A stretch of DNA of 64,000 nt from Rhodospirillaceae bacterium (lineage in GTDB: Bacteria; Pseudomonadota; Alphaproteobacteria; Thalassobaculales; Thalassobaculaceae). Position numbers and translations under genes: made by a program. The number at the start of each line of letters is the position of its first letter. The stretch's first letter is position 1. Below the pieces are notes generated by a model that saw only the letters and a list, made by a program, of their open reading frames with translations, did no database searches and had not been told where the DNA came from. Location of the stretch: positions 186,001-250,000 of the forward strand of contig JAGYJX010000005.1 of assembly GCA_018401495.1 (NCBI GenBank). The letters run 5' to 3'. Of this stretch, positions 53,888 through 63,618 are shown one piece after another.

Positions 53888-54628
53888 AGGTGGTGGCCGC
53901 CTACAACATCAAGGGCGGGGTCGGCAAGACCGCGACCGCCGTCAACCTGCGCCTACGCCGCCGCGCGCGCCGGCGCGCGGGTGCTGGTGATCGACCTCGA
54001 CCCGCAGGCGGCGGCGACCTTCTACTTCCGGGTCAAGCCGAAGGTGAAGGGCGGCGGCAAGGGGCTGGTCTCGGGCAAGCGCGACCTGGACGACCTGATC
54101 AAGGCGACCGACCACGAGCGCCTGGACCTGATCCCGGCGGATTTCTCGTTCCGCAACCTCGACCTGATGCTGGACGCCGAGAAGAAGTCGAAGAAGCGCC
54201 TCGCCAAGCTGCTGAAGCCGCTGGCCGGCGACTACGACGTGATCGTGCTGGACTGCCCGCCCAGCGTGTCGCTGGTGTCGGAGGCGGTGTTCCACGCCGC
54301 CGACGCGCTGGTGGTGCCGCTGATCCCGACCACCCTGTCGCTGCGGACCTACCAGCAGCTGCAGGTGTTCCGCGACGAGGAGAAGCTCGCCGACCTCGCG
54401 CTGATGCCGTTCTTCTCGATGGTCGACCGCCGCAAGAGCCTGCACCGCGAGGTCGTCGACCGCTTCCCCGAGGATCACCCCGAGGCGCTCGGCGTGCAGG
54501 TGCCCTACGCCAGCGTGGTCGAGCGCATGGGCACCGAGCGCGCCCCGCTCGCCACCTTCGCGCCGCGCTCGGCGGCGGCGGCGGCGTACGCGGCGCTGTG
54601 GAGCGAGATCGCCAGGCGGCTCGGGTAG
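53884..54628 (+). pseudogene. ParA-family ATPase, one frameshift
   Basis: ParA/Soj-type ATPase of about 247 residues. It begins MKVVAAYNIKGGVGKTATAV with the deviant Walker A motif KGGVGKT. The frame slips near 53950 (an extra C in ACCTGCGCC). The next frame continues ARVLVIDLDPQAAATFYF (Walker A'), DYDVIVLDCPPSVSL (Walker B) and VPLIPTTLSLRTYQQL, ending at 54628. Translationally coupled to the CHAD gene, with no parB nearby. Such orphan ParAs often position cytosolic cargo; with CHAD, polyphosphate granules are a reasonable guess. Confidence 0.85.
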
Positions 54629-54632
54629 CAGA

Positions 54633-56192
54633 TCAGCCGCGCGGCGCCACCCGGTCGTGCTCGCGCAGCACGCGCTGGCTCTCGGCGTCGACCTCGACCA
54701 GCGCCACCGGATAGCCCCACAGATCGGCGACGTGCTGGACCACCGCCACGGCGTCGTCGCGGTCGAGCAGCCGGCCGCCGATCGCCTCGTGGCGCAGCAC
54801 CAGCGTGCGGTCGCCGTCGAGGTTGGTCTCGGCGACCTGGATGTTCGGGTCGCTGACCGCGACGTCGTAGCGCCGCGCCAGCGCCCGTCGGACCTTGTGG
54901 TAGCCGCGCTCGTTGTGGATGGCGTCGACCAGGTACTCGGGCGCGTCGGGCTCGGCCTCCAGCTTGAACAGCTTGAAGCGGCGCATGACGGCCGGGCTGA
55001 GGAACTGCAGCACGAAGCTCTCGTCGCGGTAGTTCGCCCAGGCCTCCTTCAGGGTCGCCATGGTGTCGCCGCCGCCGGCGAAGGCCGGGAACCACTGGCG
55101 GTCCTCCTCGGTCGGGCGTTCGCAGATCCGCTCGATGTCGGTCATCATGGCGAAGCCCAGCGCGTAGGGGTTGATCCCGGAGTAGCGCTTGTCGTCGAAG
55201 TCGGGCTGGAAGATCACCGACGAGTGCGAGTGCAGGAACTCCATGATGCCGCCGTCGGAGATCAGGCCCTTCTCGTGCAGCCGGTTCATGATCCGGTAGT
55301 GCACGTAGGTGGCGCAGCCCTCGTTCATCACCTTGGTCTGCTTCTGCGGGTAGAAGTACTGGGCCAGCTGGCGCACGATCCGCAGGATCTCGCGCTGCCA
55401 CGGCTCCAGCTTCGGCGCCATCTTCTCCAGGAAATAGAGGATGTTCTCCTCCGGCAGCGGCACCGCCTCGGGGATGGCCGGCGCCTGGGCGCGTTCGGCG
55501 GCGCCGCGCTCGCGGCGGGCGTCCGGCGGCACCGTGCGCTCCCACAGCTCGTTGTAGGTCTCCTCCTCGTACAGCAGGCGGTCGCGGGCGCGCTTCTCGG
55601 CCGATTTCGGGCTGACCCGGCGCTTGCGCTGGTAGCGGTTGACGCCGTGGTCCATCAGCGCGTGGGCGGCGTCCAGCACGCGCTCGACGGCGCGCTCGCC
55701 GTGGCGCTCCTCGCAGCGCGCCACGTAGGACTTGGCGAACTGCATGTAGTCGAGGATGGCGCCGGCGTCGGTCCACTGCCGGAACAGGTGGTTGTTCTTG
55801 AAGAAGTGGTTGTGGCCGAAGGCGGCGTGCGCCATCACCAGCGCCTGCATCGCCATGGAGTTGTCCTCCATGACGTAGCTGATGCACGGGTTGGAGTTGA
55901 TGACGATCTCGTAGGCGAGGCCGCGCGCGCCCTTGCGGTACAGCAGCTCATCGTAGGCGAAGTGCTTGCCGAACGACCAGTGGTCGTACATCAGCGGCAT
56001 GCCGATCGAGGAGTAGGCGTCCAGCATCTGCTCGGCGGTGATGACCTCGATCTGGTTCGGGTAGACGTCGAGGCCGAGCTCGCCGATGGCGATCTCCTCG
56101 ATGGCGTCGTAGGTCCGCCGAACGGCGTCGTAGGACCAGTCGGACTCGGCGAACAGCGGCCCGCCGGCGGCCGTCGGGACGGCGCTAGACAC
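54633..56192 (-). CDS. SpoVR family protein (YcgB-like)
   Basis: A SpoVR/YcgB-family protein of 519 residues. Conserved blocks include EVITAEQMLDAYSSIGMPLM, HWSFGKHFAYDELLYRKG, EIVINSNPCISYVMEDNSMA and MAHAAFGHNHFFKNNHLF. The metal-like HSHSSVIFQP and the GINPYALGFAMMTDI segment follow. GTG 56192 overlaps the DUF444 stop by eight bases. Third gene of the prkA-DUF444-spoVR operon, usually induced in stationary phase or nitrogen starvation. The molecular role is unknown. Confidence 0.94.
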   Translation of the reverse strand: MSSAVPTAAGGPLFAESDWSYDAVRRTYDAIEEIAIGELGLDVYPNQIEVITAEQMLDAYSSIGMPLMYDHWSFGKHFAYDELLYRKGARGLAYEIVINSNPCISYVMEDNSMAMQALVMAHAAFGHNHFFKNNHLFRQWTDAGAILDYMQFAKSYVARCEERHGERAVERVLDAAHALMDHGVNRYQRKRRVSPKSAEKRARDRLLYEEETYNELWERTVPPDARRERGAAERAQAPAIPEAVPLPEENILYFLEKMAPKLEPWQREILRIVRQLAQYFYPQKQTKVMNEGCATYVHYRIMNRLHEKGLISDGGIMEFLHSHSSVIFQPDFDDKRYSGINPYALGFAMMTDIERICERPTEEDRQWFPAFAGGGDTMATLKEAWANYRDESFVLQFLSPAVMRRFKLFKLEAEPDAPEYLVDAIHNERGYHKVRRALARRYDVAVSDPNIQVAETNLDGDRTLVLRHEAIGGRLLDRDDAVAVVQHVADLWGYPVALVEVDAESQRVLREHDRVAPRG

Positions 56193-57472
56193 TGTGCTTC
56201 TCCGGGGTGAAGAGGTCGCGGAAGACCGGGTAGATGTCGCCGCGGTCGGCCACCCGCCGGGCCGCGAAGTTGCGGTGCGAGGTCGAGAACGGCGCGTAAG
56301 CCCGCCACAGGTTGGAGTCGGTCCGCAGCAGCTCGCCGACCCCGCCCGACACCTCGACATAGGCGAAGTACTGGGTGATCGGCAGGATGTCCTCGGCCAG
56401 CAGCGCCGCCACCTGCGGGCCCGTCGGCGGTCAGGTTGTCGCCGTCCGAGGCCTGGGCGGCGTAGATGTTCCAGTCGGCGACCGGGAAGCGCTCGGCGAT
56501 CACCCGGCGCATCTCGACCAGCGCGGTCGAGACCACCGTGCCGCCGGTCTCGCGGCTGTGGAAGAAGGTGTCCTCGTCGACCTCCTCGGCGCGGTGGGTG
56601 TGGCGGATGAACACGATCTCGACGTGGCGGTAGCGACGCTGGATGAACAGGTACAGCAGCGTGAAGAACCGCTTGGCGAGGTCCTTCATGGCCTCCGACA
56701 TCGATCCCGACACGTCCATCAGGCAGAACATCACCGCCTGGGTGATCGGCTTCGGCACCGCCTCGTAGCGGTTGAAGCGAATGTCCATCGGGTCGAGATA
56801 CGGGATCTCGCGGGCCCGGCGCTGCATCAGCCCGAGGCGGATCCGCAGCTCGTCCAGGCGCCGGCTGTCGGGCGCGGTGCGCTCCAGCTCGGCGATCTCG
56901 AGGCGCAGGGCGTCGAGCTCGTCGGTGCTGGGGCGGCGCAGCGCGATCCGCCGCGACAGGCTGTTCCGCATGGTGCGGACCAGGTTGATGTTGGTCGGCG
57001 AGCCGCTGACCGCGAACCCGGCCCGCTCGGAGGTGGTGTGCTCCGAGCGCCCGACGGTCTGCTTCATCAGGTCGGGCAGTTCCAGGTCCTCGAGGAAGAT
57101 GTCGAGGAACTCCTCGCGCGACAGCACGAAGCCGAAATCGTCGCTGCCGTCGCCATCCGGCGCGCCCTCGCGGCCGGCCCCCTTGCCGCCGCCCTTGGCG
57201 GGGCGCGGGATGAGGTCGCCCTCCTGGTAGGATTTGTTGCCGGGCACCACCCCTTCCTGGTGACCGGTCGCGGGATCGTGGCGGAACTTCGGCTCGCGCA
57301 GCCCGTCGGTCGGGATGACGATCCGCTCGCCGTCGGCGACGTCGCGGATCCGGCGTTCCGCCGTCGCCTGCCGCACCGCCTCGGTGACCTGCCGCTTGGC
57401 TCGCCTCAGGAAGCGCTGGCGGTTGGCCAGGCTCTTGCCCTGGGGGTTGCGACGCCGGTCGATGATGTTCAT
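56185..57472 (-). pseudogene. DUF444 family protein (YeaH-like), one frameshift
   Basis: YeaH/DUF444 protein of about 429 residues. The N-terminus MNIIDRRRNPQGKSLANRQR is followed by IPRPAKGGGKG and a von Willebrand-type MIDAS, VMFCLMDVSGSMSEAMKDLA, then HTHRAEEVDEDTFFHSRETG. A surplus G near 56425 shifts the frame after NLTADGP. The proper end, VAALLAEDILPITQYFAYVE, runs to the stop at 56185. It lies between prkA and spoVR, which are always its partners. Confidence 0.9.
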
Positions 57473-57493
57473 CGCGCGGTCCGCCCTCCCCGC

Positions 57494-59440
57494 CTAGCCG
57501 GCCTGCTTGACGCGCATGTACCACTCCACCAGCCGTCGCACCTGGCGCTCGGTGTAGCCGCGCGAGACCATGCGCTCGACGAACTCGGCGTGCTTGCGCT
57601 CGGTCTCCGACTCCTTCTTGGTGCCGAAGCTGATCACCGGCAGCAGATCCTCGACCTGGCTGAACATCCGGCGCTCGATGACCTCGCGGATCTTCTCGTA
57701 GGACGTCCAGGACGGGTTGCGGCCGGCGTTCTGGGCGCGGGCGCGCAGCGCGAACTTGACCACCTCGTTGCGGAAGTCCTTGGGGTTGGCGATCCCGGCC
57801 GGCTTCTCGATCTTGCTCAGCTCCTGGTTCAGCAGCTCGCGGTCCATCAGCTGGCCGGTGTCGGGGTCCTTGAAGTCGTGGTCCTCGACCCAGGCGTCGG
57901 CGAACCCGAGATAGCGGTCGAACAGGTTCTGGCCGTAGTCGTTGTAGGATTCCAGGTAGGCCTTCTGGATCTCGTTGCCGATGTACTCGGCGTAGCGCTG
58001 GCCGAGCTCGCTCTTGATCATCTCGACGTAGCGGCGCTCGGTCTCCTCCGGGAACTGCTCGTGCCGGACCGCCTGCTCCAGCATGTACATCAGGTGCACC
58101 GGGTCGGCGGCGACCTCCTTGGCGTCGTAGTTGAAGGTCTTCGACAGCACCTTGAAGGCGAACCGGGTCGACAGCCCGTCCATGCCCTCGTCGACGCCGG
58201 CGGCGTCGCGGTACTCCAGGATCGACTTGGCCTTGGGGTCGGTGTCCTTGAGGCTCTCGCCGTCGTAGACCCGCAGCTTGGAGTACAGATCCGAGTTCTC
58301 GTGCTCCTTCAGCCGCGTCATGACGCTGAATCGGGCCAGCATGTCGAGGGTTCCGGGGGCGCAGGCGGCGTCGGCCAGCTCGCTGCCCTGGATCAGCTTC
58401 TCGTAGATCTTGCGCTCCTCCTGGACGCGCAGGCAGTACGGCACCTTGATCACCGAGACCCGGTCGAGGAACGCCTCGTTGTTGCGGTTGTTGCGGAAGC
58501 TCTGCCACTCGGACTCGTTGGAGTGGGCGAGGATCATCCCCTGGAACGGCATCGCCCCGATGTTCTCGGTGCCGACGTAGTTGCTCTCCTGGGTCGCCGT
58601 CAGCAGCGGGTGCAGGACCTTGATCGGCGCCTTGAACATCTCGACGAACTCCAGCATGCCCTGGGTCGTGCGGTTCAGGCCGCCGGAATAGCTGTAGGCG
58701 TCGGGGTCGTTCTGGCTGAAATACTCCAGCTTGCGGATGTCGACCTTGCCGACCAGGGTCGAGATGTCCTGGTTGTTGTCGTCGCCCGGCTCGGTCTTGG
58801 TGACGCCGATCTGGCGCAGCTTGGACGGGTAGACCTTGGCCACCTTGAATTTGGTGAGGTCGCCGTCGAACTCGTCGAGCCGCTTGACCGCCCAGGGCGA
58901 GATCAGGCCGGTCAGCTTGCGCAGCGGGATCCCGAACCGCTCCTCCAGCTTCTTGCCCATCCGCTCCGGGTCGAACAGGCCGAGCGGGCTCTCGAACAGC
59001 GGGCTGATCTGGTCGCCGGCCTTCAGGACGTAGATCGGGTGCTGTTCCATCAGGGTCTTCAGGCGCTCGGCCAGCGACGACTTGCCGCCGCCGACCGGGC
59101 CCAGCAGATAGAGGATCTGCTTGCGCTCCTCCAGGCCCTGGGCGGCGTACCGGAAGTAGCCGACGAGGCGCTCGACGGTGTCCTCCATGCCGTAGAAATC
59201 GTGGAACGCCGGGTAGACCTTGATGGTCCGGTTCATGAAGACGCGGCCGAGCCGCGGGTCGCGCGAGGTGTCGACGATCTCCGGTTCGCCGATGGCCGCC
59301 ACCATGCGTTCGGCGGCGGATGCGAAGGCCATGGGATCGGAACCGCAAAGTTCCAGGTACTCCATGAGACTCATCTCGGACTCCTTGCGGGTCTGATAGG
59401 TCTCGGCGTACTCGGAAAAGACGTCCTTCATGACGCTCAT
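57494..59440 (-). CDS. prkA: PrkA-family serine protein kinase / AAA+ protein
   Basis: A protein of 648 residues. The N-terminal AAA+-like PrkA domain has Walker A LLGPVGGGKSSLAERLK (residues about 108-124), QDISTLVGKVDIRKLEYFSQ and MILAHSNESEWQSFRNNRNN. The C-terminal part is the PrkA kinase-like domain (SYEKIREVIERRMFSQVEDL). Uninterrupted and full length. First gene of the prkA-DUF444-spoVR operon. Bacterial PrkA proteins are cytosolic and tied to stationary-phase or starvation physiology. Confidence 0.95.
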   Translation of the reverse strand: MSVMKDVFSEYAETYQTRKESEMSLMEYLELCGSDPMAFASAAERMVAAIGEPEIVDTSRDPRLGRVFMNRTIKVYPAFHDFYGMEDTVERLVGYFRYAAQGLEERKQILYLLGPVGGGKSSLAERLKTLMEQHPIYVLKAGDQISPLFESPLGLFDPERMGKKLEERFGIPLRKLTGLISPWAVKRLDEFDGDLTKFKVAKVYPSKLRQIGVTKTEPGDDNNQDISTLVGKVDIRKLEYFSQNDPDAYSYSGGLNRTTQGMLEFVEMFKAPIKVLHPLLTATQESNYVGTENIGAMPFQGMILAHSNESEWQSFRNNRNNEAFLDRVSVIKVPYCLRVQEERKIYEKLIQGSELADAACAPGTLDMLARFSVMTRLKEHENSDLYSKLRVYDGESLKDTDPKAKSILEYRDAAGVDEGMDGLSTRFAFKVLSKTFNYDAKEVAADPVHLMYMLEQAVRHEQFPEETERRYVEMIKSELGQRYAEYIGNEIQKAYLESYNDYGQNLFDRYLGFADAWVEDHDFKDPDTGQLMDRELLNQELSKIEKPAGIANPKDFRNEVVKFALRARAQNAGRNPSWTSYEKIREVIERRMFSQVEDLLPVISFGTKKESETERKHAEFVERMVSRGYTERQVRRLVEWYMRVKQAG

Positions 59441-60210
59441 GCCTCACTCCATGGTGGCATCCGCGCGGCGAATCGCCGCGAACTGGCAAGCGAGCTGACC
59501 TGGACTATCCCTGTAGAACGACAACCAGCCCGTTCCCCGGCCGGTTCCGCGATGTCTTCGTGATGACTTGGGCGTACCGCACCCCGGCGTCCCGCCGCGG
59601 CCGTATACGATGCTAGCTCAGTCTCCGGTCCAGGCATTCGGAACCCGCCTCTAAAACTCGGCGTATCCCCCCTATGCACCACGACACTGTTCGAACAGTC
59701 CCGCGGCCAAGACACTTGACGTGCCTTTCGCCTTTACTTCAGAAACTCAAAGGCTCTCCAACGCCTTTATTCTTCACGGCACCCGTTAAAATTCACTTAA
59801 TCACAGATGCTTGGATAACAAGGCATTTTCAAGGCTGCAGTATGACATGGTTTGTCACCTCCTCGCGAGCCCCGACCCGGGCGGAAGCGCAATCTCCCGT
59901 GTAAAAATAGGTCGGTCGGACGGCACGACCACCTCAGCCGGCGGGTTTTCGGGCAGAAGACGAACGCTTGTCCAGAGCGTTAGCCTTATCAGCGCAACCG
60001 CCGGTCGGCACGGTACCCTGATACGCGCCGCCGCTCTGGTATCCTCGCCCGGCCCCCGCCCTCGCCGGCAGGGCAAGCCCGCAGCGCCCGGAACGCCGCG
60101 ACTCGGGCGGCGCGGGCGGACCGGAAACGCGGGTGACCCGGGGCGACTTTCGCGTGATCATCGCCGCCACACCCACCGTCGGCACCGCCGCCCGGAAGGA
60201 CCCCGCCACC
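59441..60210. other. Long intergenic region between prkA and the aldo/keto reductase gene
   Basis: About 770 bases with no convincing gene. It must hold the prkA operon promoter on the minus strand. A segment near 59680-59850 is unusually AT-rich (for example TTAAAATTCACTTAATCACA). A GGAAC-N17-CGTA sequence begins at 59640 on the plus strand, one base off the EcfG consensus. Short open frames here have no family features. Confidence 0.5.
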
Positions 60211-61224
60211 ATGACGATCGCCACCGCCACCCACGCCCGCTCCGGCCTCGCGCTGTCCCGGCTCGGCTTCGGCAGCGCGCCGATCGGCGATCTGTACCGC
60301 CGCCTCGACGACCAGACCGCGGTGGACACGGTGCTGGCGGCGGCTGCGGCCGGCATCACCCTGGTCGACACCGCGCCGCACTACGGCAACGGCCTCGCCG
60401 AGGCGCGGATCGGCACCGCCCTGCGGCGCACCGGGCGCGACCGGATCGTGCTGTCGACCAAGGTCGGGCGGCTGATGTCGCCGTCGGGCGGCCCATTCGA
60501 GAGCCGCCGCTTCGCCGGCGGGCTGCCGTTCCGGGCGCGCTACGACTACGGCTACGACGGCACGATGCGCTCGCTCGAGCATTCGCTGCTGCGCCTCGGC
60601 ACCGACCGGGTCGAGATCGCGCTGATCCACGACGTCGACGTCTGGACCCACGGCCCCGACGCCATCGAAGGGCGCTTCGCCGAGGCCATGGAGGGCGCCT
60701 ACCGGGCGCTCGACCGGCTCAGGGCCGACGGCACGGTCCGCGCCATCGGCATCGGCGTCAACGAGGCCTCGATGTGCGCCCGCTTCGCCCGCGCCGGCGA
60801 GTTCGACGCCATGCTGCTGGCCGGGCGCTACTCGCTGCTGGAACAGGGCGCGCTCGACGACTTCCTGCCGGTCGCGGCCGACAAGGGCATCGCGGTGCTG
60901 ATGGGCGGGGTGTTCAACACCGGCATCCTGGCGACCGGCGCGGTCGAGGGCGCGATGTACAACTACAAGCCGGCCGCACCGGAGATCCTGGAGCGGGTGC
61001 GCCGCATCGAGGCGGTGTGCGGCGCCCACGGCACCGAGTTGGCGACGGCGGCAGCGCGCTTCCCGCTCGGCCACCCGGCCGTCGCCTCGGTGGTGCTGGG
61101 CGCCGTCACCCCCGACGAGGTGGCGCGCAACGTCGCCGCCTTCGACCGGCCGGTGCCGGAAGGGCTGTGGCGCGACCTGGTGTCGGAAGGCCTGCTGCGG
61201 GCGGACGCGCCGACGCCGGCGTGA
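60211..61224 (+). CDS. Aldo/keto reductase (D-threo-aldose 1-dehydrogenase type)
   Basis: A TIM-barrel aldo/keto reductase of 337 residues. The catalytic Asp and Tyr lie in GITLVDTAPHYGNGLAEARI, the Lys in IVLSTKVGRLMSPSG and the His in VEIALIHDVDVWTHG. The segment RRFAGGLPFRARYDYGYDGT marks the L-fucose/D-threo-aldose dehydrogenase subfamily. It would oxidise aldoses such as L-fucose to lactones using NAD(P). ATG 60211 follows GGAAGGA. No sugar-catabolic neighbours. Confidence 0.92.
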   Translation: MTIATATHARSGLALSRLGFGSAPIGDLYRRLDDQTAVDTVLAAAAAGITLVDTAPHYGNGLAEARIGTALRRTGRDRIVLSTKVGRLMSPSGGPFESRRFAGGLPFRARYDYGYDGTMRSLEHSLLRLGTDRVEIALIHDVDVWTHGPDAIEGRFAEAMEGAYRALDRLRADGTVRAIGIGVNEASMCARFARAGEFDAMLLAGRYSLLEQGALDDFLPVAADKGIAVLMGGVFNTGILATGAVEGAMYNYKPAAPEILERVRRIEAVCGAHGTELATAAARFPLGHPAVASVVLGAVTPDEVARNVAAFDRPVPEGLWRDLVSEGLLRADAPTPA

Positions 61225-61249
61225 GAGGGTTCCCGCGACCACGACGCGG

Positions 61250-61639
61250 TCAAGCGGTCGGATCGTCCGGCTCGGGCGGCGGCCGAGTGACGTTGGCGCG
61301 AGCGATGTGCAGTTGCGGCTCCATGCTCTCGTGGAGGAGGCGCAGGATCACGACGCACGGCGAGCCATCCGGCAGTCGCTCCACGGCGTAGTACAGCGTG
61401 TGAGCGGCCGCTCCGCGCCTGCCTGCGGCGTGTTCCAGGTGAAACGCCCGCAATCCCGGCACCACGACGCCCCTGTCCCACGAGCCGCCACGCCCAGGCT
61501 GGGTGGCGACCATGGTCACCGCTTGGGCGATCAACCGTCTGTAGACCTGCCGCTGCCCTGGGCCGAACTGTTCGTTGGTTGCCTTGAGGACTGCCCTGAA
61601 GTCCAGCTTGGCGGCGTCGGTTACGCGGTAGGTGACCAC
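61250..61639 (-). CDS. ParE-family toxin
   Basis: A RelE/ParE-superfamily protein of 129 residues. YRVTDAAKLDFRAVLKATNE opens with the usual strand and helices, and HTLYYAVERLPDGSPCVVIL followed by RLLHESMEP is the C-terminal beta-hairpin typical of ParE. Its start overlaps the antitoxin gene by 19 bases. ParE toxins poison DNA gyrase. Longer than many family members because of a 20-residue Pro-rich tail. Confidence 0.88.
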   Translation of the reverse strand: MVTYRVTDAAKLDFRAVLKATNEQFGPGQRQVYRRLIAQAVTMVATQPGRGGSWDRGVVVPGLRAFHLEHAAGRRGAAAHTLYYAVERLPDGSPCVVILRLLHESMEPQLHIARANVTRPPPEPDDPTA

Positions 61640-61896
61640 GATTCCTGCTCGTCGATCTCATCCAGAATGGCGGCGATGGGGCGGTCGTCCACGCGGCCAT
61701 GTCTCCAGTCCTCGATCCCGATCGAGACGGCACGCCGGAGCATCTCCAGCTTCTCCTGTTCACCCGCCTTTTCCCTGTGAAGCAGGCGAAGCGCGTCCCG
61801 CACCACCTCGCTCTGCGAGGCGTATCCACCGGTCGCGACCTCCTGCTCGACGAAGGCGGCGAGATTGCCGGGAAGGCTCACGTTCATGGTCGGCAT
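61621..61896 (-). CDS. ParD-family antitoxin
   Basis: A 91-residue ribbon-helix-helix antitoxin. MPTMNVSLPGNLAAFVEQEV begins the RHH DNA-binding domain, and GYASQSEVVRDALRLLHREK is its second helix region. The remainder binds the toxin. An excellent AGGAGG site precedes ATG 61896. It is the first gene of the pair and should autorepress the operon. Confidence 0.92.
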   Translation of the reverse strand: MPTMNVSLPGNLAAFVEQEVATGGYASQSEVVRDALRLLHREKAGEQEKLEMLRRAVSIGIEDWRHGRVDDRPIAAILDEIDEQESWSPTA

Positions 61897-62055
61897 GGGG
61901 GACCTCCTGTCTGCCCCAACTGGGTTGGATGGCGAAATTTGCCATGATCCAGTGCTTATTGCCAAGAACGCGCCGCTGCTTCGATGGGGCTTGTCAGCCG
62001 CCCCCGGCCCGGCGTCCTGTTGCGGGACGGCCAGTGCAGGACGGGACCGCGCGCC

Positions 62056-63618
62056 ATGCAGCAGGACTACGACTACGTGATCGTCGGCGGCGGCTCGGCC
62101 GGCGCGGTGCTGGCGGCGCGGCTGACCGAGGATCCCGCTGTCCGGGTGCTGCTGCTGGAGGCGGGCCGCGACTTCCGCACCGCCGACACGCCCGAGCACA
62201 TCCGCATCCCCAACCCGCTGCGCGCCATCGGCGACGACGACTACCGCTGGCCGACCCTGCTGGCCCGGCGCACCGACCGGCAGGAGCCGAAGCTGCTGTG
62301 GCGCGGCCGCGCCATCGGCGGCAGTTCGACCATCAACGGCCAGATCGCGATCCGCGGCATCCCCGACGATTTCGAGCGCTGGGCGGCGCTGGGCTGCGCC
62401 GGCTGGGGCTGGCAGGAGGTACTGCCCTACTTCCGCAAGCTCGAGGACGACGTCGATTTCGGCGACGCGCCCTATCACGGCCGGGGCGGGCCGATCCCGG
62501 TGTACCGCGCGCCGGTCGAGGACTGGGGCCATGTCGACCGGGCCCTGAAGGCGGCGGCCGGGAACCTCGGCTACCCGTGGTGCGAGGACCACAACGCGCC
62601 CGAGGGAACCGGCGCCTCGCCCTACGCGATCAACAGCCGCGACGGCTACCGGGTCTCGACCAACGACGGCTACCTGGAGCCGGCGCGCGGCCGCGCCAAC
62701 CTCACGATCGTCGGCGAGGCGCTGGTCGACACCCTGACGGTCGAGGGCAACCGGCCGCACGTCGCCGGCGTGAGCGTGTGGATCGCCGGCGAACGCCGCC
62801 AGGTGCGGGCGACCCGCGAGGTCATCCTGTCGGCCGGCGCCATCCACTCGCCGGCGATCCTGCAGCGCTCCGGCATCGGCCCGGCGGCCCACCTCCGGTC
62901 GCTCGGCGATCCCGGTGGTGGCCGACCGTCCGGCCGGCGACAACCTGCTCGACCACCCGATCCTCGGCATCCTGCTGGACCTGAAGCCGGAGGCCCGGGT
63001 CGGCACCCGCATGCACCGCCACACCAATTGCTGCCTGCGCTATTCCTCGGGGCTGGCCGGGGCCGGCGCCAACGACATGATCATGATCGCCGGCAACCTG
63101 CGCTCGGAGGCCGACGGCGACCTGGCGCGCGGGCGCATCGCGGTCTCGCTCTACCAGGCCTTCAGCCAGGGCACGGTGCGGGCGGTGTCGCCGGACCCGC
63201 GCGCCGACCCGGCGGTCGAGGAGCGCATGCTGTCGGACGAGCGCGACCTGGTGCGGATGCGCGACGGGGTGCGCCGGCTGCGCGACGATCGGGCTGGACG
63301 CCGGGGTGACGGCGGTCGCCTCGCGGGTCGAGTACGGGGCGAGCGGGCGGCTCGCTCGAGGACGAGCTGACCGGCGCGGCCCTCGACGACTGGATGCTGG
63401 CCGAGTGCTCCGACGCCCAGCACGCCAGCGGCACCTGCCGGATGGGAACCGCCGACGACCCACGCTCGGTGGTCGACCCGGCCTGCCGGGTGATCGGCTG
63501 CAGCGGCCTGCGCGTCGTCGACGCCTCGGTGATGCCGGAGGTGGTGCGCGCCAACACCCACCTCACCACCGTGATGATCGCCGAGAAGATGGCGGACGCG
63601 ATGAAGCGCGGCGGCTGA
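62056..63618 (+). pseudogene. GMC-family oxidoreductase (choline dehydrogenase-like), three frameshifts
   Basis: GMC flavoprotein of about 520 residues. The FAD motif is DYVIVGGGSAGAVLAARLTE (residues about 6-25), and GMC signature 1 is WRGRAIGGSSTINGQIAIRG. Signature 2 lies around LSAGAIHSPAILQRSGIGPA. Slips occur near 62925, 63288 and 63350. The end has DAQHASGTCRMGTADDPRSV with the catalytic His, and ANTHLTTVMIAEKMADAM. Likely oxidises a primary alcohol such as choline or an aryl/alkyl alcohol. No betaine genes nearby. Confidence 0.88.

Noticed and set aside
54633..59489. A single minus-strand open frame of 1618 codons apparently fusing SpoVR to a long upstream protein
   Set aside because: Only the last 519 codons (SpoVR) look like protein. 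The rest is the out-of-frame shadow of DUF444 and prkA, whose own frames show clear family motifs.
56375..59563. A 1062-codon plus-strand open frame
   Set aside because: It is antisense to prkA and DUF444, Leu/Val/Arg-biased, and shows no domain. A typical shadow in GC-rich DNA.
59640..59665. GGAAC-N17-CGTA as an EcfG promoter on the plus strand
   Set aside because: One mismatch in the -10 box, and no convincing gene lies directly downstream (the next real gene starts 550 bases away). Kept only as a remark.
59674..59904. A 76-codon plus-strand frame as a small gene
   Set aside because: No ribosome binding site and no recognisable features; it lies across an AT-rich probable promoter region.
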